A stretch of 64,000 nt of DNA, taken from NCBI RefSeq assembly GCF_016925495.1, contig NZ_CP070491.1:868001-932000 (forward strand), read 5' to 3'. The position numbers and the translations under genes were made by a program. The stretch comes from Methylococcus sp. EFPC2 (GTDB taxonomy: Bacteria; Pseudomonadota; Gammaproteobacteria; Methylococcales; Methylococcaceae). This document shows, piece after piece, positions 55,582 through 64,000 of this stretch (within the stretch, counting starts at the first letter, position 1; every line of letters begins with the position of its first letter). The notes under the pieces are model-generated. The model was given only the letters and a program-made list of their open reading frames with translations, made no database searches and was not told the origin of the DNA.

Positions 55582-56642
55582 AGGCCTTGAACCGCTACAT
55601 CGCCAGCGAAGTGCTCAAAGGGTCCCTGGTCGCCTCGCTAATACTCCTGGCCTTGCTGAACTTCTTCAGCTTCGCCGACGAGTTGCGTGACATGGGGGAA
55701 GGCGATTACGGCTTGAAGCAGATTTTCCTCTACCTGACGCTCAATACCCCGAGGAGCTTCAACGACCTTCTACCGTCCGCCGCGCTGCTGGGCAGCCTGG
55801 TGACGCTGGGAACGCTCGCGAACAATCGCGAACTGGTCGCGATGCAGGCCGCCGGGGCATCCAAGACCCGCATCATTTTCGGGGTCCTGCGCGCCGGCGT
55901 ATTGCTCGTGGTGTTTTCCTGGGGGGTGAGCGAGTATGTCTCGCCGGTCGCCGAACGCTCGGCGCAAATGCTCAAGGCCACCGCCACCCACGAGCAGATC
56001 GCCTCGCGCACCAAATACGGTTTCTGGGTACGCGACGGTGAGGTTTATATCAATATCCGCCAGATCAACGAGGGGGAGTCGCTCGGCGACATCAGTATCT
56101 ATGAGCTCGACGAGAGTCACCGCCTGAAGCAGGCCTCTCACGCGGACCAGGCGCGCTACCAGAATGGTCGTTGGGATTTGAGCCGGATACGCCGCACGCA
56201 TTTCGGCGGAGAGACCGTGAGTTCGGAATCTCTCGACAAGTTGGACTGGTCGACCATATTGGCGCCGGATTTGCTCAATATCTTCGTGGTCCGTCCGGAA
56301 AACCTCTCGGCGACGGATTTATGGAAATATATGGGATACCTGGCGGAAAACGGCCAGAAATCCTTGCCGGTGGAACTGGCCTTCTGGCAGCGCGTCGTCA
56401 GCCCTTTTCTGACCCTGGTCATGCTGCTGGTGGCCGTGCCCTTCGTCATGACCATACGGCGGGAAACCAGCATGGGGCAACGCATCGTGGTCGGGGTTAC
56501 CCTCGGTTTGGGGTTTTATCTGTTCGACCGGATGTTCGGCCATTTTGGCCTGATTTATGAACTCAATCCGCTGGTCGCCGCCGCCGCGCCCACCCTGCTG
56601 GTGTTCACGGCCGCTACGGTCGCCATCGCCCGGCAGCGCTAG
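55578..56642 (+). CDS. lptG: LPS export permease LptG
   Basis: A 354-residue partner of LptF with the same plan: first helices from [30 protein letters not shown], a periplasmic domain with KYGFWVRDGEVYINIRQI, and a C-terminal bundle with WQRVVSPFLTLVMLLVAVPFV. The start at 55578 makes an ATGA overlap with lptF. Together with kdsC/D, lptA-C and hldE it covers much of the LPS assembly path. Confidence 0.96.
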   Translation: MKALNRYIASEVLKGSLVASLILLALLNFFSFADELRDMGEGDYGLKQIFLYLTLNTPRSFNDLLPSAALLGSLVTLGTLANNRELVAMQAAGASKTRIIFGVLRAGVLLVVFSWGVSEYVSPVAERSAQMLKATATHEQIASRTKYGFWVRDGEVYINIRQINEGESLGDISIYELDESHRLKQASHADQARYQNGRWDLSRIRRTHFGGETVSSESLDKLDWSTILAPDLLNIFVVRPENLSATDLWKYMGYLAENGQKSLPVELAFWQRVVSPFLTLVMLLVAVPFVMTIRRETSMGQRIVVGVTLGLGFYLFDRMFGHFGLIYELNPLVAAAAPTLLVFTAATVAIARQR

Positions 56643-57065
56643 CTAGGACTTTTCCCGCAGGATCCGGGTATTTGATGCCCGGTCGTGCCAGCAGTGGCGT
56701 TCGGCGTCGAGTAAGGCCCAGCAGTATCCCAGGCCCAACAAGCCCAGGGAGGGAAGGGCGCATAGATAGCGAAGCGCCGCCTGGCGCCAGCCTACGGGAC
56801 CGCCGTCGACCGTGTAGAGACGCAGTTTCCACGCGCGCATGCCCAGCGTCTGACCGCCGTGAGTCCAGAACCAGCCGAAGAAGACGAAACCGACCCCCAG
56901 CAGATAAAGTCCGTAAGCCCATTGGCCGGGGCGGATGGCCTCGCCGTGGCGGAAGGCCAGTAGCAGCGCGGTGGCGACGAAATAAAGACCGAGCAGGAGG
57001 AGTGCGTCGTAGAGCATGGCCCCTAAGCGGACGAGCAGGCCGGCGGGGGTATGGATGTGCGTCAT
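56643..57065 (-). CDS. RDD family membrane protein
   Basis: A 140-residue protein with three to four membrane helices. The RDD signature is present: RLGAMLYDALLLLGLYF with Arg and Asp in the first helix, HGGQTLGMRAWKLRL in the second part and a final WHDRASNTRIL. Role not established for the family, although some members affect ion transport. It converges with lptG (56642) with no gap and follows the 69-aa membrane gene on the same strand. Confidence 0.9.
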   Translation of the reverse strand: MTHIHTPAGLLVRLGAMLYDALLLLGLYFVATALLLAFRHGEAIRPGQWAYGLYLLGVGFVFFGWFWTHGGQTLGMRAWKLRLYTVDGGPVGWRQAALRYLCALPSLGLLGLGYCWALLDAERHCWHDRASNTRILREKS

Positions 57066-57081
57066 GATGGCAGAGGGGGAG

Positions 57082-57107
57082 GGGCCCGGCCGGGACCGGC
57101 CGGGCCC
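57082..57107. repeat. Perfect GC-rich palindrome between two membrane-protein genes
   Basis: GGGCCCGGCCGG (57082-57093) and CCGGCCGGGCCC (57096-57107) are exact 12-base complements around two bases, and lie eight bases beyond the stop of the 69-aa gene. No T-run follows on either strand. It may act as a transcript-end stabiliser or extragenic palindrome. Confidence 0.8.
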
Positions 57108-57114
57108 GGGCGAA

Positions 57115-57324
57115 TCACGAGGTTTTCTCGCTCACGTCCGGTACGTTCAGCTTCGCGCCGAAAAACATGGAGAGGTAAACCAGGAGGCCGATCAGCAAGA
57201 TGCCCAGCACAACCGGCGGGCGGACGAGCGGCAGGAACAGGAGCACGGCGAAATCGCTGACGAATACAGCGGTATGCACCGGGTAAGCCAGGAAAATCTC
57301 TTTGTCGAACTTGAACGTTGGCAT
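57115..57324 (-). CDS. Small two-helix membrane protein
   Basis: A 69-residue hypothetical protein with two helices at about residues 18-34 and 37-55, a basic N-terminus and a polar tail. AAGGAGG lies six bases before the ATG, a near-perfect ribosome site and the best evidence that it is a real gene. No family recognised. It sits 49 bp before the RDD gene on the same strand, with a strong palindrome in between. Confidence 0.7.
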   Translation of the reverse strand: MPTFKFDKEIFLAYPVHTAVFVSDFAVLLFLPLVRPPVVLGILLIGLLVYLSMFFGAKLNVPDVSEKTS

Positions 57325-57501
57325 GTTTCCTCCTTACAGTGAACGGGTTTTTCTCCGGCCACGTGGTGTCGACCGGGCACCCCTTGTTGGTATTGTGTCG
57401 TGCGGTCAGCGCGCAGGCGGGTATTCCCCTACCTTTAACGCTGTTACTCGCATCGGGCAGTGTACCACACGGCCAAAGCGCGTCGTCCACAGGGTGCGCT
57501 G

Positions 57502-57510
57502 TGTTATGCT
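57502..57510 (+). promoter_or_regulatory. Extended -10 candidate before hldE
   Basis: TGTTATGCT, an extended -10 (TG-n-TATGCT; four of six matches in the hexamer), is 27 bases before the hldE ATG, with no good -35. It would yield a leader of about 20 bases lacking a ribosome site. Confidence 0.3.
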
Positions 57511-57537
57511 ATGAGGCCTTTTCTACCCCCTTCCTAA

Positions 57538-58959
57538 ATGCAACTTCCTGATTTCAAAAGCGCCAAGGTGCTGGTTGCGGGCGATTTGATGCTCGACCGC
57601 TATTGGCGCGGCGGTACGGCGCGCGTGTCGCCCGAGGCACCGGTGCCGGTGGTCCATGTGCAGGGCAACGAGGAGCGGGCCGGCGGAGCGGGCAACGTGG
57701 CCCTGAATCTGGCGGTGCTCGGCGTGGACGTCAGGCTGCTGGGCTACGTGGGCCGCGATGAAACCGGCGATGCGCTCTTGGCACTGCTCGATCGTGCGGG
57801 GATCAAGCTGGACATCCAGCGTCCCACGACCCTGCCGACCATCACCAAGCTGCGCGTCATCAGCCGTCACCAGCAGTTGCTGCGGCTGGATTTCGAGGAG
57901 TCGTTCCAGTCCGTCGACCCGCAGCCTTTGTTGAACAGCTACGAGTCTGATCTGGACCGTGCCGACCTGGTGGTGCTGTCCGATTACGGCAAGGGCAGCC
58001 TCAGCGCGGTTCCCGCGATGATCCGTCTGGCTCGCGCGGCAGGCAAGCCCATCCTGGTGGATCCCAAGGGCAGCAACTTCGCCAAATATGCCGGGGCCGA
58101 TCTGCTTACGCCCAACCTCGCGGAGTTCGAAGCCGTCGTGGGCCGCTGCCGCGACGAGCGCGAAATCGAAGAAAAAGGTGGCGGCTTGCTGGCCGAACTG
58201 GATCTCGGTGCCTTGTTGATCACGCGTGGAGAGCAGGGCATGAGCCTGCTCAGACCCCATCACGCCCCCTTGCACCTGCCGACCCGTGCGCGCGAGGTTT
58301 ACGATGTGACCGGCGCCGGCGACACGGTCATCTCCGTGCTGGCAGGTTGCCTGGCCGCGGGTTCGCCTTTGGACGAGGCCACCGCCCTGGCCAATCTGGC
58401 GGCCGGCCTGGTGGTCAGCAAGCTCGGTACCGCTAGCGTGACGCAGAAGGAATTGAACGAAGCCCTGCACGGGCCCAGGGCCCACGCACGGGGCGTGATC
58501 GGCATGGATGAGTTGTTGAAAACCTTGGCGGCCGCCCGCCGCGAGGGCGAAAAAATCGTCCTGACCAACGGTTGTTTCGACATTCTGCATCTGGGCCATG
58601 TGCGCTACCTGCAGGAGGCTAGGGCCCTGGGCGATCGCTTGATCGTGCTGGTGAACAGCGACGAGTCCGTAGCTCGGCTGAAAGGCCCCGGTCGTCCGGT
58701 CAATCCGCTGGCCGATCGCATGGCCATGCTGGCGGCCCTGGAATGCGTCGATTGGGTTTTGCCTTTCGATGAGTACACGCCGCGCGAGGCGATCTGCCGC
58801 ATCCTGCCGGACGTACTGGTCAAGGGCGGCGATTATTCCCGCATCGAGGACATCGCCGGGCACGACTGCGTGCTCGCCCATGGCGGCGAGGTCCGCCTGC
58901 TGTCGTTCGTCGACGGCTACTCGACCACCCGCATCATCGAATCCCTGCGTCATGCCTGA
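57538..58959 (+). CDS. hldE: Bifunctional heptose-7-phosphate kinase / heptose-1-phosphate adenylyltransferase
   Basis: Makes ADP-heptose for the LPS inner core. The 473-residue protein has a PfkB/ribokinase-type kinase (about residues 1-320; VAGDLMLDRYWRGGTARVSPEAPVPVV, TKLRVISRHQQLLRLDFEE, EVYDVTGAGDTVISVLA) and a cytidylyltransferase-type C-domain (about 340-473; LTNGCFDILHLGHVRYL). The ATG at 57538 matches the family start, although there is no clear ribosome site. It overlaps dnaB by eight bases. Confidence 0.96.
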   Translation: MQLPDFKSAKVLVAGDLMLDRYWRGGTARVSPEAPVPVVHVQGNEERAGGAGNVALNLAVLGVDVRLLGYVGRDETGDALLALLDRAGIKLDIQRPTTLPTITKLRVISRHQQLLRLDFEESFQSVDPQPLLNSYESDLDRADLVVLSDYGKGSLSAVPAMIRLARAAGKPILVDPKGSNFAKYAGADLLTPNLAEFEAVVGRCRDEREIEEKGGGLLAELDLGALLITRGEQGMSLLRPHHAPLHLPTRAREVYDVTGAGDTVISVLAGCLAAGSPLDEATALANLAAGLVVSKLGTASVTQKELNEALHGPRAHARGVIGMDELLKTLAAARREGEKIVLTNGCFDILHLGHVRYLQEARALGDRLIVLVNSDESVARLKGPGRPVNPLADRMAMLAALECVDWVLPFDEYTPREAICRILPDVLVKGGDYSRIEDIAGHDCVLAHGGEVRLLSFVDGYSTTRIIESLRHA

Positions 58960-60358
58960 TTACGACTACGAACCTGCCCCGCCTTATTACGAAGATCGCC
59001 AAGTCGACGCACTGAAGGTCCCTCCGCATTCCGTACAGGCCGAACAATCGGTGCTCGGCGGGCTGATGCTGGACAACCAGACCTGGGACACGGTCGCCGA
59101 CCGCTTGGGCGAAGAAGATTTCTACCGCCGTGATCATCAGCTGATCTTCCGGGCCATCAAGGTGCTGGCCGAGAAGCAGTCGCCCTTCGACGTGGTCACC
59201 CTGGCCGAAGTGGCCGAATCGCTGGGCTGGCTGGAGGAGGTGGGCGGACTGGCCTATCTGGGCTCATTGGCGCGCGACACCCCCAGCGCGGCCAACATCG
59301 CAGCCTATTCCGACATCGTGCGCGAGCGTTCGGTGCTGCGCCAACTCATCCACGTGGGCGCGGAGATCGCCGATTCGGCCTACCGGCCGGAAGGGCGCGA
59401 ACTGGCTCAGCTCATGGAAACGGCGGAGCAGAAAGTTTTCCATATCGCCGATCAGCGGCGCAAGTCCGGAACCGGCTTCAAGCCCATCAAGAGCCTGCTG
59501 GCCAGTGCCGTCGACCGCATCGAGGAATTGTTCCACAAGGAAGGCCACATCACCGGCAAGAGCACCGGATTCGCCGATTTCGACGAGATGACTTCGGGCT
59601 TGCAGGCCTCCGATCTGATCATCGTGGCGGGCCGACCTTCCATGGGCAAGACCACCTTCGCCATGAATCTCGCGGAAAACGTCGCCATCAAGGAAAAGCA
59701 GCCGGTGGCCGTGTTCAGTATGGAAATGCCCGGCGAACAGCTCGCCATGCGCATGATGTCCTCGCTGGGTCGCATCGACCAGCACCGGGTACGCACCGGC
59801 AAGCTGGAGGACGACGAGTGGCCGCGCATGACTTCGGCCATCAACATCCTGGCGGACACGCAACTATTCATCGACGATACCCCGGCGCTCACACCGACCG
59901 AAGTACGCGCCCGCTGCCGCCGCCTGGCCCGCGAACACGGACAACTGGGCCTGGTGGTGCTGGACTATCTGCAGTTGATGCAAGGTGGCGGAAACTCCGA
60001 GAATCGCGTCAACGAGGTTTCGGAGATCTCCCGTTCGCTCAAGGCGCTGGCCAAGGAGCTGAACGTGCCGGTGATCGCGCTCTCCCAGCTCAACCGCAAC
60101 CTGGAACAGCGTCCCAACAAGCGGCCGGTGCCTTCGGACCTGCGCGAGTCGGGCGCCATCGAGCAGGACGCCGACCTCATCATCTTCATCTACCGCGACG
60201 AGGTCTACAATCCCGAAAGCGCCGACAAGGGAACGGCCGAAATCATCATCGCCAAGCAGCGTAACGGCCCGATCGGTACTGTTCGGCTGACCTTCCTGGG
60301 CCAGTATACCCGCTTCGAAAACTTCATCTCCGACCCGTATTCCGACGAGGCTTATTGA
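58952..60358 (+). CDS. dnaB: Replicative DNA helicase DnaB
   Basis: Hexameric 5'-3' helicase. A 468-residue product from the ATG at 58952: N-terminal domain from [22 protein letters not shown], linker helix, then RecA-like domain with Walker [10 protein letters not shown] (226-234) and [31 protein letters not shown] is a core motif of the family. An upstream in-frame extension into hldE lacks family character. No intein is seen. The stop overlaps the alr ATG by one base. Confidence 0.97.
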   Translation: MPDYDYEPAPPYYEDRQVDALKVPPHSVQAEQSVLGGLMLDNQTWDTVADRLGEEDFYRRDHQLIFRAIKVLAEKQSPFDVVTLAEVAESLGWLEEVGGLAYLGSLARDTPSAANIAAYSDIVRERSVLRQLIHVGAEIADSAYRPEGRELAQLMETAEQKVFHIADQRRKSGTGFKPIKSLLASAVDRIEELFHKEGHITGKSTGFADFDEMTSGLQASDLIIVAGRPSMGKTTFAMNLAENVAIKEKQPVAVFSMEMPGEQLAMRMMSSLGRIDQHRVRTGKLEDDEWPRMTSAINILADTQLFIDDTPALTPTEVRARCRRLAREHGQLGLVVLDYLQLMQGGGNSENRVNEVSEISRSLKALAKELNVPVIALSQLNRNLEQRPNKRPVPSDLRESGAIEQDADLIIFIYRDEVYNPESADKGTAEIIIAKQRNGPIGTVRLTFLGQYTRFENFISDPYSDEAY

Positions 60359-61434
60359 TGTTGCCGGCCGCCCACGCCGTGCTCGACATGACGGCGATCG
60401 TCCACAATCTCGCGCGCGTGCGTGAATGCGCGCCGAACGCCAAGGTCATGGCGGTGGTCAAGGCCAATGCCTACGGCCATGGCCTGGTGCGCGTCGCCCG
60501 CGCCCTGGCCGATGCCGACGCCTTCGCGGTGGCGCGCGTCGATGAAGGCGTCAGTCTGCGCATGGCCGGCGTCAGTCAGCGCGTCGCGGTGTTGCAAGGC
60601 TATACCTGCGCGGAGGAATTGGAGCTTTACGCCCGTTACAGCCTGGAACCGGTGATCCATTCAATTTTGCAGGTCGACCTGCTTGAAACCACCGTGCTGG
60701 ATCGTACGATCGCGGTCTGGCTCAAGCTGGATACCGGCATGCATAGGCTGGGATTGAATCCCGAACAGTTCGAAGCCTGCTATCGCCGTCTGCAGAACTG
60801 CGCCGCGGTGCGTCAGCCCCTGGCCATGATGACCCATCTGGCCAATGCGGACGAGCGCACCGATCCTTTGACCGGTCAGCAGCTCGACCTGTTCGGCGAC
60901 ACGCTGGAAGGCTTGACGGGCGAGCGCAGCGTCGCCAACAGCGCCGGCCTGTTGGCCTGGGAGCGTGCCCATGCGGAATGGGTGCGGCCCGGTCTGGTGC
61001 TGTACGGTGCTTCGCCGTTTCCGGATCGTAGCGGTCCGGACGAGGGTTTGAAGCCGGTGATGACCCTGCGCACGCGGCTGATCGCCATCAGGAATTTGCC
61101 GGCCGGCGAAGCCATCGGCTACGGTGGAGACTGGGTCTGTCCGCATTCCACGCGGGTCGGCGTGGCGGCCATCGGTTATGGTGACGGTTATCCGCGCCAG
61201 GCGCCTTCCGGTACCCCGGTGCTGGTGCGGGGTAGGCGGGCGCCTCTGATAGGCCGGGTGTCTATGGACATGGTCACGCTGGACTTGAGCGAGTTGCCCG
61301 AGGCCCGGGTGGGCGACGAAGTGACCCTTTGGGGCGAGGGCCTGCCGGTGGAGGAGATCGCCCGCCACGCCGGGACGATACCCTATGTCTTGCTGTGCAA
61401 CGTGATGCCGCGGGTCAAGCTGGTCGAGCTTTGA
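60358..61434 (+). CDS. alr: Alanine racemase
   Basis: PLP enzyme giving D-alanine for peptidoglycan. The 358-residue product has [11 protein letters not shown] with the PLP lysine at residue 35, [49 protein letters not shown] and DEVTLWGEG. The ATG at 60358 overlaps the dnaB stop (TGATG); a TTG one codon earlier is possible. The dnaB-alr order is common in gammaproteobacteria. Confidence 0.97.
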   Translation: MLPAAHAVLDMTAIVHNLARVRECAPNAKVMAVVKANAYGHGLVRVARALADADAFAVARVDEGVSLRMAGVSQRVAVLQGYTCAEELELYARYSLEPVIHSILQVDLLETTVLDRTIAVWLKLDTGMHRLGLNPEQFEACYRRLQNCAAVRQPLAMMTHLANADERTDPLTGQQLDLFGDTLEGLTGERSVANSAGLLAWERAHAEWVRPGLVLYGASPFPDRSGPDEGLKPVMTLRTRLIAIRNLPAGEAIGYGGDWVCPHSTRVGVAAIGYGDGYPRQAPSGTPVLVRGRRAPLIGRVSMDMVTLDLSELPEARVGDEVTLWGEGLPVEEIARHAGTIPYVLLCNVMPRVKLVEL

Positions 61435-61445
61435 CGGTCGTAGTG

Positions 61446-62294
61446 TCAGGCGGCTTTGCGACCGAGCTTCGCTAGGGCCCGGTTCCAGTAGTAACGAAGA
61501 ATGGGGCTGAGTCCGCCTTCGTTGCTGCCGAGCTTGATCTTGCGCACCAACGCGGCCGCCGTGTCGGTGCCGTAGACGTCGAGGCGGCGGATGCGGAAAG
61601 GGTTGACGTCTGCCCGATTGAAGCCGGGCTGAGTGGAGAAGGCGGCCTGATAGCCGGCGGCGCGGACGGCTTTTTCGACCCGCTCGTCGACGTGTCCATA
61701 AGGGTAGGCGAGAAAGTGGGCGGGTATCCCCAAGACTTCGCCCAGTATTTTCCGCGATCCCGCCAACTCGTCGGCTAGCGTTTCGTCATCCAGGCTGGTC
61801 AGGCTGGCGTGATGGCGGGTATGGGAATGAAAACTCACGCCGTTCGCCTGCATGGCGCCTATGTGGTCCACGCTCATCAGCGGGTGGCCCATACGGCCTG
61901 GATTTTCCTTGCGCGTCCATTCGTCCGTCTTGCCGATCAGGTCGGATACCAGGAATACGGTGAAGGGCCAGTTCAATTCGCGCAATATCGGCCAGGCGTG
62001 GTCGTGTACGCCCAGAAAGCCGTCGTCGAAGGTCAATACGAAGGACTTTTCCGGCAGGCCTGGTAGCCGGCCTTCCAGCCAGCCGGTGAGATCGTCGATG
62101 CGGATGGCACGGTATCCAGCTTGTGCCAAAGCATGCATATGCGCGGCGAAACGCTCGGGTTCGACGGCGTAGCGGGATTCCCCGTCGCTCTTGGCGTCGT
62201 CCACTCGGTGATACATGAGCACCGCAATGCGTGAGGGAGATTCCACGACGGCCGGCGGCTTAGCGCCTGTGTTGTGCCGGTGGCCGACGCTCAT
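61446..62294 (-). CDS. Polysaccharide deacetylase family protein
   Basis: A 282-residue NodB-fold protein. The catalytic-base motif VLTFDDGF (TFDDG), the metal-binding HSHTRHH (HxxxH), and FLAYPYGHVDERV, the third conserved arm, are present. The product lacks a signal peptide, so it is probably cytoplasmic or exported by another route. Substrate is unknown; such enzymes act on polysaccharide or lipid-linked sugars. Its start overlaps the small acidic gene by four bases. Confidence 0.9.
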   Translation of the reverse strand: MSVGHRHNTGAKPPAVVESPSRIAVLMYHRVDDAKSDGESRYAVEPERFAAHMHALAQAGYRAIRIDDLTGWLEGRLPGLPEKSFVLTFDDGFLGVHDHAWPILRELNWPFTVFLVSDLIGKTDEWTRKENPGRMGHPLMSVDHIGAMQANGVSFHSHTRHHASLTSLDDETLADELAGSRKILGEVLGIPAHFLAYPYGHVDERVEKAVRAAGYQAAFSTQPGFNRADVNPFRIRRLDVYGTDTAAALVRKIKLGSNEGGLSPILRYYWNRALAKLGRKAA

Positions 62295-62596
62295 TCTTCT
62301 CCTTCGAGCAGATCGTTCAGGGTGATGTCGCCGATATCGCGCCCGTGTGTGTCCGGGTCGGAATATCCGAGGTCGTCCGTTTCCACGTCATCGAATGGCG
62401 CGCTCCAGTCTTCGGGAGCCTCGACGAGCACGATGGCCGACTCGTTCCATGAGGCACAGTCGTATTCGCCGAGGTCGCCATTGAGATATTGCACTTCGAT
62501 GGTTTCGTTGGCCTCATCGAGTGCGACGACGCGGAAAGTCCTTCCGGATGCAGCGTCCTCGTACCAGTTATCCAAAATGGGATCTATGGCGTTCAT
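62291..62596 (-). CDS. Small acidic protein (DUF6763-like)
   Basis: A 101-residue acidic protein beginning MNAIDPILDNWYEDAASGRTFRVV; the middle has IEVQYLNGDLGEYDCASW and the tail is Asp/Glu-rich (VETDDLGYSDPDT, LLEGEE). I associate it with DUF6763 from memory, with modest confidence; its function is unknown. It is translationally linked with the deacetylase by an ATGA overlap. Confidence 0.7.
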   Translation of the reverse strand: MNAIDPILDNWYEDAASGRTFRVVALDEANETIEVQYLNGDLGEYDCASWNESAIVLVEAPEDWSAPFDDVETDDLGYSDPDTHGRDIGDITLNDLLEGEE

Positions 62597-62724
62597 GTTC
62601 TTACTCGTTGGCTGAGTTAAGGCTTTGTACACCGGATCGAAGGTCAGTGGGCTGATGCAAGCCCCTGGCCTTAGCGAGTCCATGTTACACCGTCGTCGTT
62701 CAGCATAGCATTCGGGATTAAAGC

Positions 62725-64000
62725 TTACCTTTCGCCGACCAGTTCTATGAGCGCATCGTGCAGTTGCCGGCGCTGTTCGGGGGCGTTCAAAGGGCGGTCT
62801 TGGCGGTCGGTGATCAGGAAAAAGTCTTCCGCCCGGCTACCGACCGTGGAGATGCGTGCATCGTGGACGCGGATCTGGCAACGGCGGAAGGCCAGCCCGA
62901 CTTTGGACAGCAAACCTGGCCGGTCCGTCGCGATCAACTCCAGGAGGGTTTGGCTCCGCTCGGGCACGTCGCGGAAATAGATTTCGGTCGGCACCATAAA
63001 ATGGCGCAGCAGGCGGTCTTCGCGCCGCTGCACCGGCGTGGGTTCATGGTCGAGGTTTAGCAGGGCCTGGCGCAATTTGGCGCAGATGGCGATTTGTCGG
63101 CGTTGTTCCTTGATGGGCTCGCCGGAGTTCTCCAGGACGTGATAGCTGTTCAGCGCGTAACCGTTGATGGTGGTGATGAGCTTGGCATCGTAGACGGTGA
63201 GGCCGAGCTGGTCGAGCACGGCGGTCGTATGCGCGAACAGGAAGTCGACGTTACGGGCGTAGATGAAGATCTCCGCGCTGCCGCGCTGGTTGATGGGGCG
63301 CAGCAGGACCAGGGGGAGCTCGTCTTCGCGCGTGGCGGCGATCGCCACGGTATGCCAAGTGATATCGTCCGGCTGGGTGCGCAGGAAATAGTCCTCGCTG
63401 ACGGTTTCCCAGACGCGGCCCAGGGTCGTTTCGCTCAAACCCAGTCGGGTCAATTGGCTGCGGGCCTCCTCTCGGTTGACGCGTATCCGCATGTCCAGGT
63501 CGGGCGGTTTTTCCAGGCCGCTGCGGAACGCGCGCCGGGTAGAGGTGAAGAGTTCGCGCAGCAATGCGCCTTTCCATGCGTTCCAGAGGGTGGGATTGGT
63601 CGCGCAGATGTCCGCCACGGTCAGCAGGTAGAGGTGGTGCAGGTGGTTGGAGTCGCCCACCACCTCGGCGAATTTATGGATGACCGTGGGATCGGAGATG
63701 TCCTTGCGCTGGGCCGTGATGGACATCAGCAAATGTTGGCGCACCAGCCATTGCACCAGTTCGGTGTCACGTTGGCCCAGGCCGTGGCGTCGGCAGAATT
63801 CGCCGGCCAGCTCCGCGCCGACCTGCGAGTGGTCGCCGCCGCTACCCTTGCCGATGTCGTGCATCAGTCCGGCGATATAGAGCAGTTCGGGTTTTTCGAT
63901 GAGTTTGAATACCTCGTTGCACAACGGGTGCTCGGTCCGGTAGCGGTTCAAGGCGAAGCGCCTGAGATTCCGGATCACGAACAAGGTGTGTTCGTCGACG
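62725..64000 (-). CDS. glnD: Bifunctional uridylyltransferase/uridylyl-removing enzyme (5' part off window)
   Basis: Sensor of glutamine that adds or removes UMP on PII proteins. Only the C-terminal 425 or so codons are here. They start within the HD hydrolase domain (VDEHTLFVIRNLRRFA, then LYIAGLMHDIGKGSGGDHSQVG with the His-Asp metal pair) and continue to two ACT domains that sense glutamine (from about 63.3 kb; EIFIYARNVDFLFAHTTAVLD, and the last at LLELIATDRPGLLSKVGLAF). The N-terminal nucleotidyltransferase is beyond the right edge. Confidence 0.95.
   Translation of the reverse strand, partial: VDEHTLFVIRNLRRFALNRYRTEHPLCNEVFKLIEKPELLYIAGLMHDIGKGSGGDHSQVGAELAGEFCRRHGLGQRDTELVQWLVRQHLLMSITAQRKDISDPTVIHKFAEVVGDSNHLHHLYLLTVADICATNPTLWNAWKGALLRELFTSTRRAFRSGLEKPPDLDMRIRVNREEARSQLTRLGLSETTLGRVWETVSEDYFLRTQPDDITWHTVAIAATREDELPLVLLRPINQRGSAEIFIYARNVDFLFAHTTAVLDQLGLTVYDAKLITTINGYALNSYHVLENSGEPIKEQRRQIAICAKLRQALLNLDHEPTPVQRREDRLLRHFMVPTEIYFRDVPERSQTLLELIATDRPGLLSKVGLAFRRCQIRVHDARISTVGSRAEDFFLITDRQDRPLNAPEQRRQLHDALIELVGER

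Overview
The window is a GC-rich, densely coded stretch of a gammaproteobacterial chromosome. The gene order kdsD-kdsC-lptC-lptA-lptB-rpoN-hpf-rapZ, the pairs dnaB-alr and lptF-lptG, and holC next to pepA all point to Gammaproteobacteria. A formate-tetrahydrofolate ligase, 6-phosphogluconate dehydrogenase, glucokinase and a short protein-sorting tail of the VPLPPA type suggest a methylotroph such as a Methylococcales member, but no methane or methanol oxidation gene lies in the window, so that placement is inference.

Region 1 (1-22.8 kb) is mostly core. metH is cut by the left edge. Next come a small exported lipocalin-like protein and two small membrane proteins, pmbA, and the minus-strand block for Kdo synthesis, LPS transport, sigma-54, hibernation factor and RapZ. 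A lipoprotein, acyP, a DUF475 membrane protein and DUF1244 follow. The plus-strand operon yciB-yciI-bolA-ppiC ends at a clear terminator. A DUF484-GGDEF diguanylate cyclase, ubiG, sdaA and gnd complete the region.

Region 2 (22.8-23.6 kb) has no gene. It holds a candidate small RNA with two A-rich (ARN)n stretches, a promoter-like sequence and a strong terminator, plus a duplicated hairpin-purine element.

Region 3 (23.6-35.5 kb) carries a Tim44-like protein, a TlpA-like lipoprotein, hemJ, argA and cpdA on the plus strand. On the minus strand it carries fhs, tcdA, a DUF455 ferritin-like protein, a 1067-aa protein resembling eukaryotic phosphorylase kinase alpha/beta subunits, and glk.

Region 4 (35.6-51.8 kb) is accessory and envelope-centred. 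On the plus strand are a His/Pro-rich glycine-zipper protein, a TorF-type outer membrane protein, an ECF sigma factor with its zinc-finger anti-sigma factor and a subtilisin-like lipoprotein protease, and a TIGR03118-type exported protein. On the minus strand is an apparent five-gene operon: TpsB transporter, TpsA haemagglutinin-like exoprotein, a 1041-aa WD40-caspase protein with His841 and Cys900, a lipoprotein, and a four-helix membrane protein. The two protease modules diverge from a mostly empty 0.4-kb gap next to the TIGR03118 gene. I regard this region as the best candidate for an undescribed system.

Region 5 (51.8-64 kb) returns to core functions: a small cytochrome c, holC-pepA, lptF-lptG, an RDD protein and a 69-aa membrane protein, hldE-dnaB-alr, a polysaccharide deacetylase with a small acidic protein, and glnD, which is cut by the right edge. 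LPS assembly is strongly represented overall (kdsC, kdsD, lptA, lptB, lptC, lptF, lptG, hldE). I saw no tRNA, rRNA, CRISPR array or intact insertion sequence.
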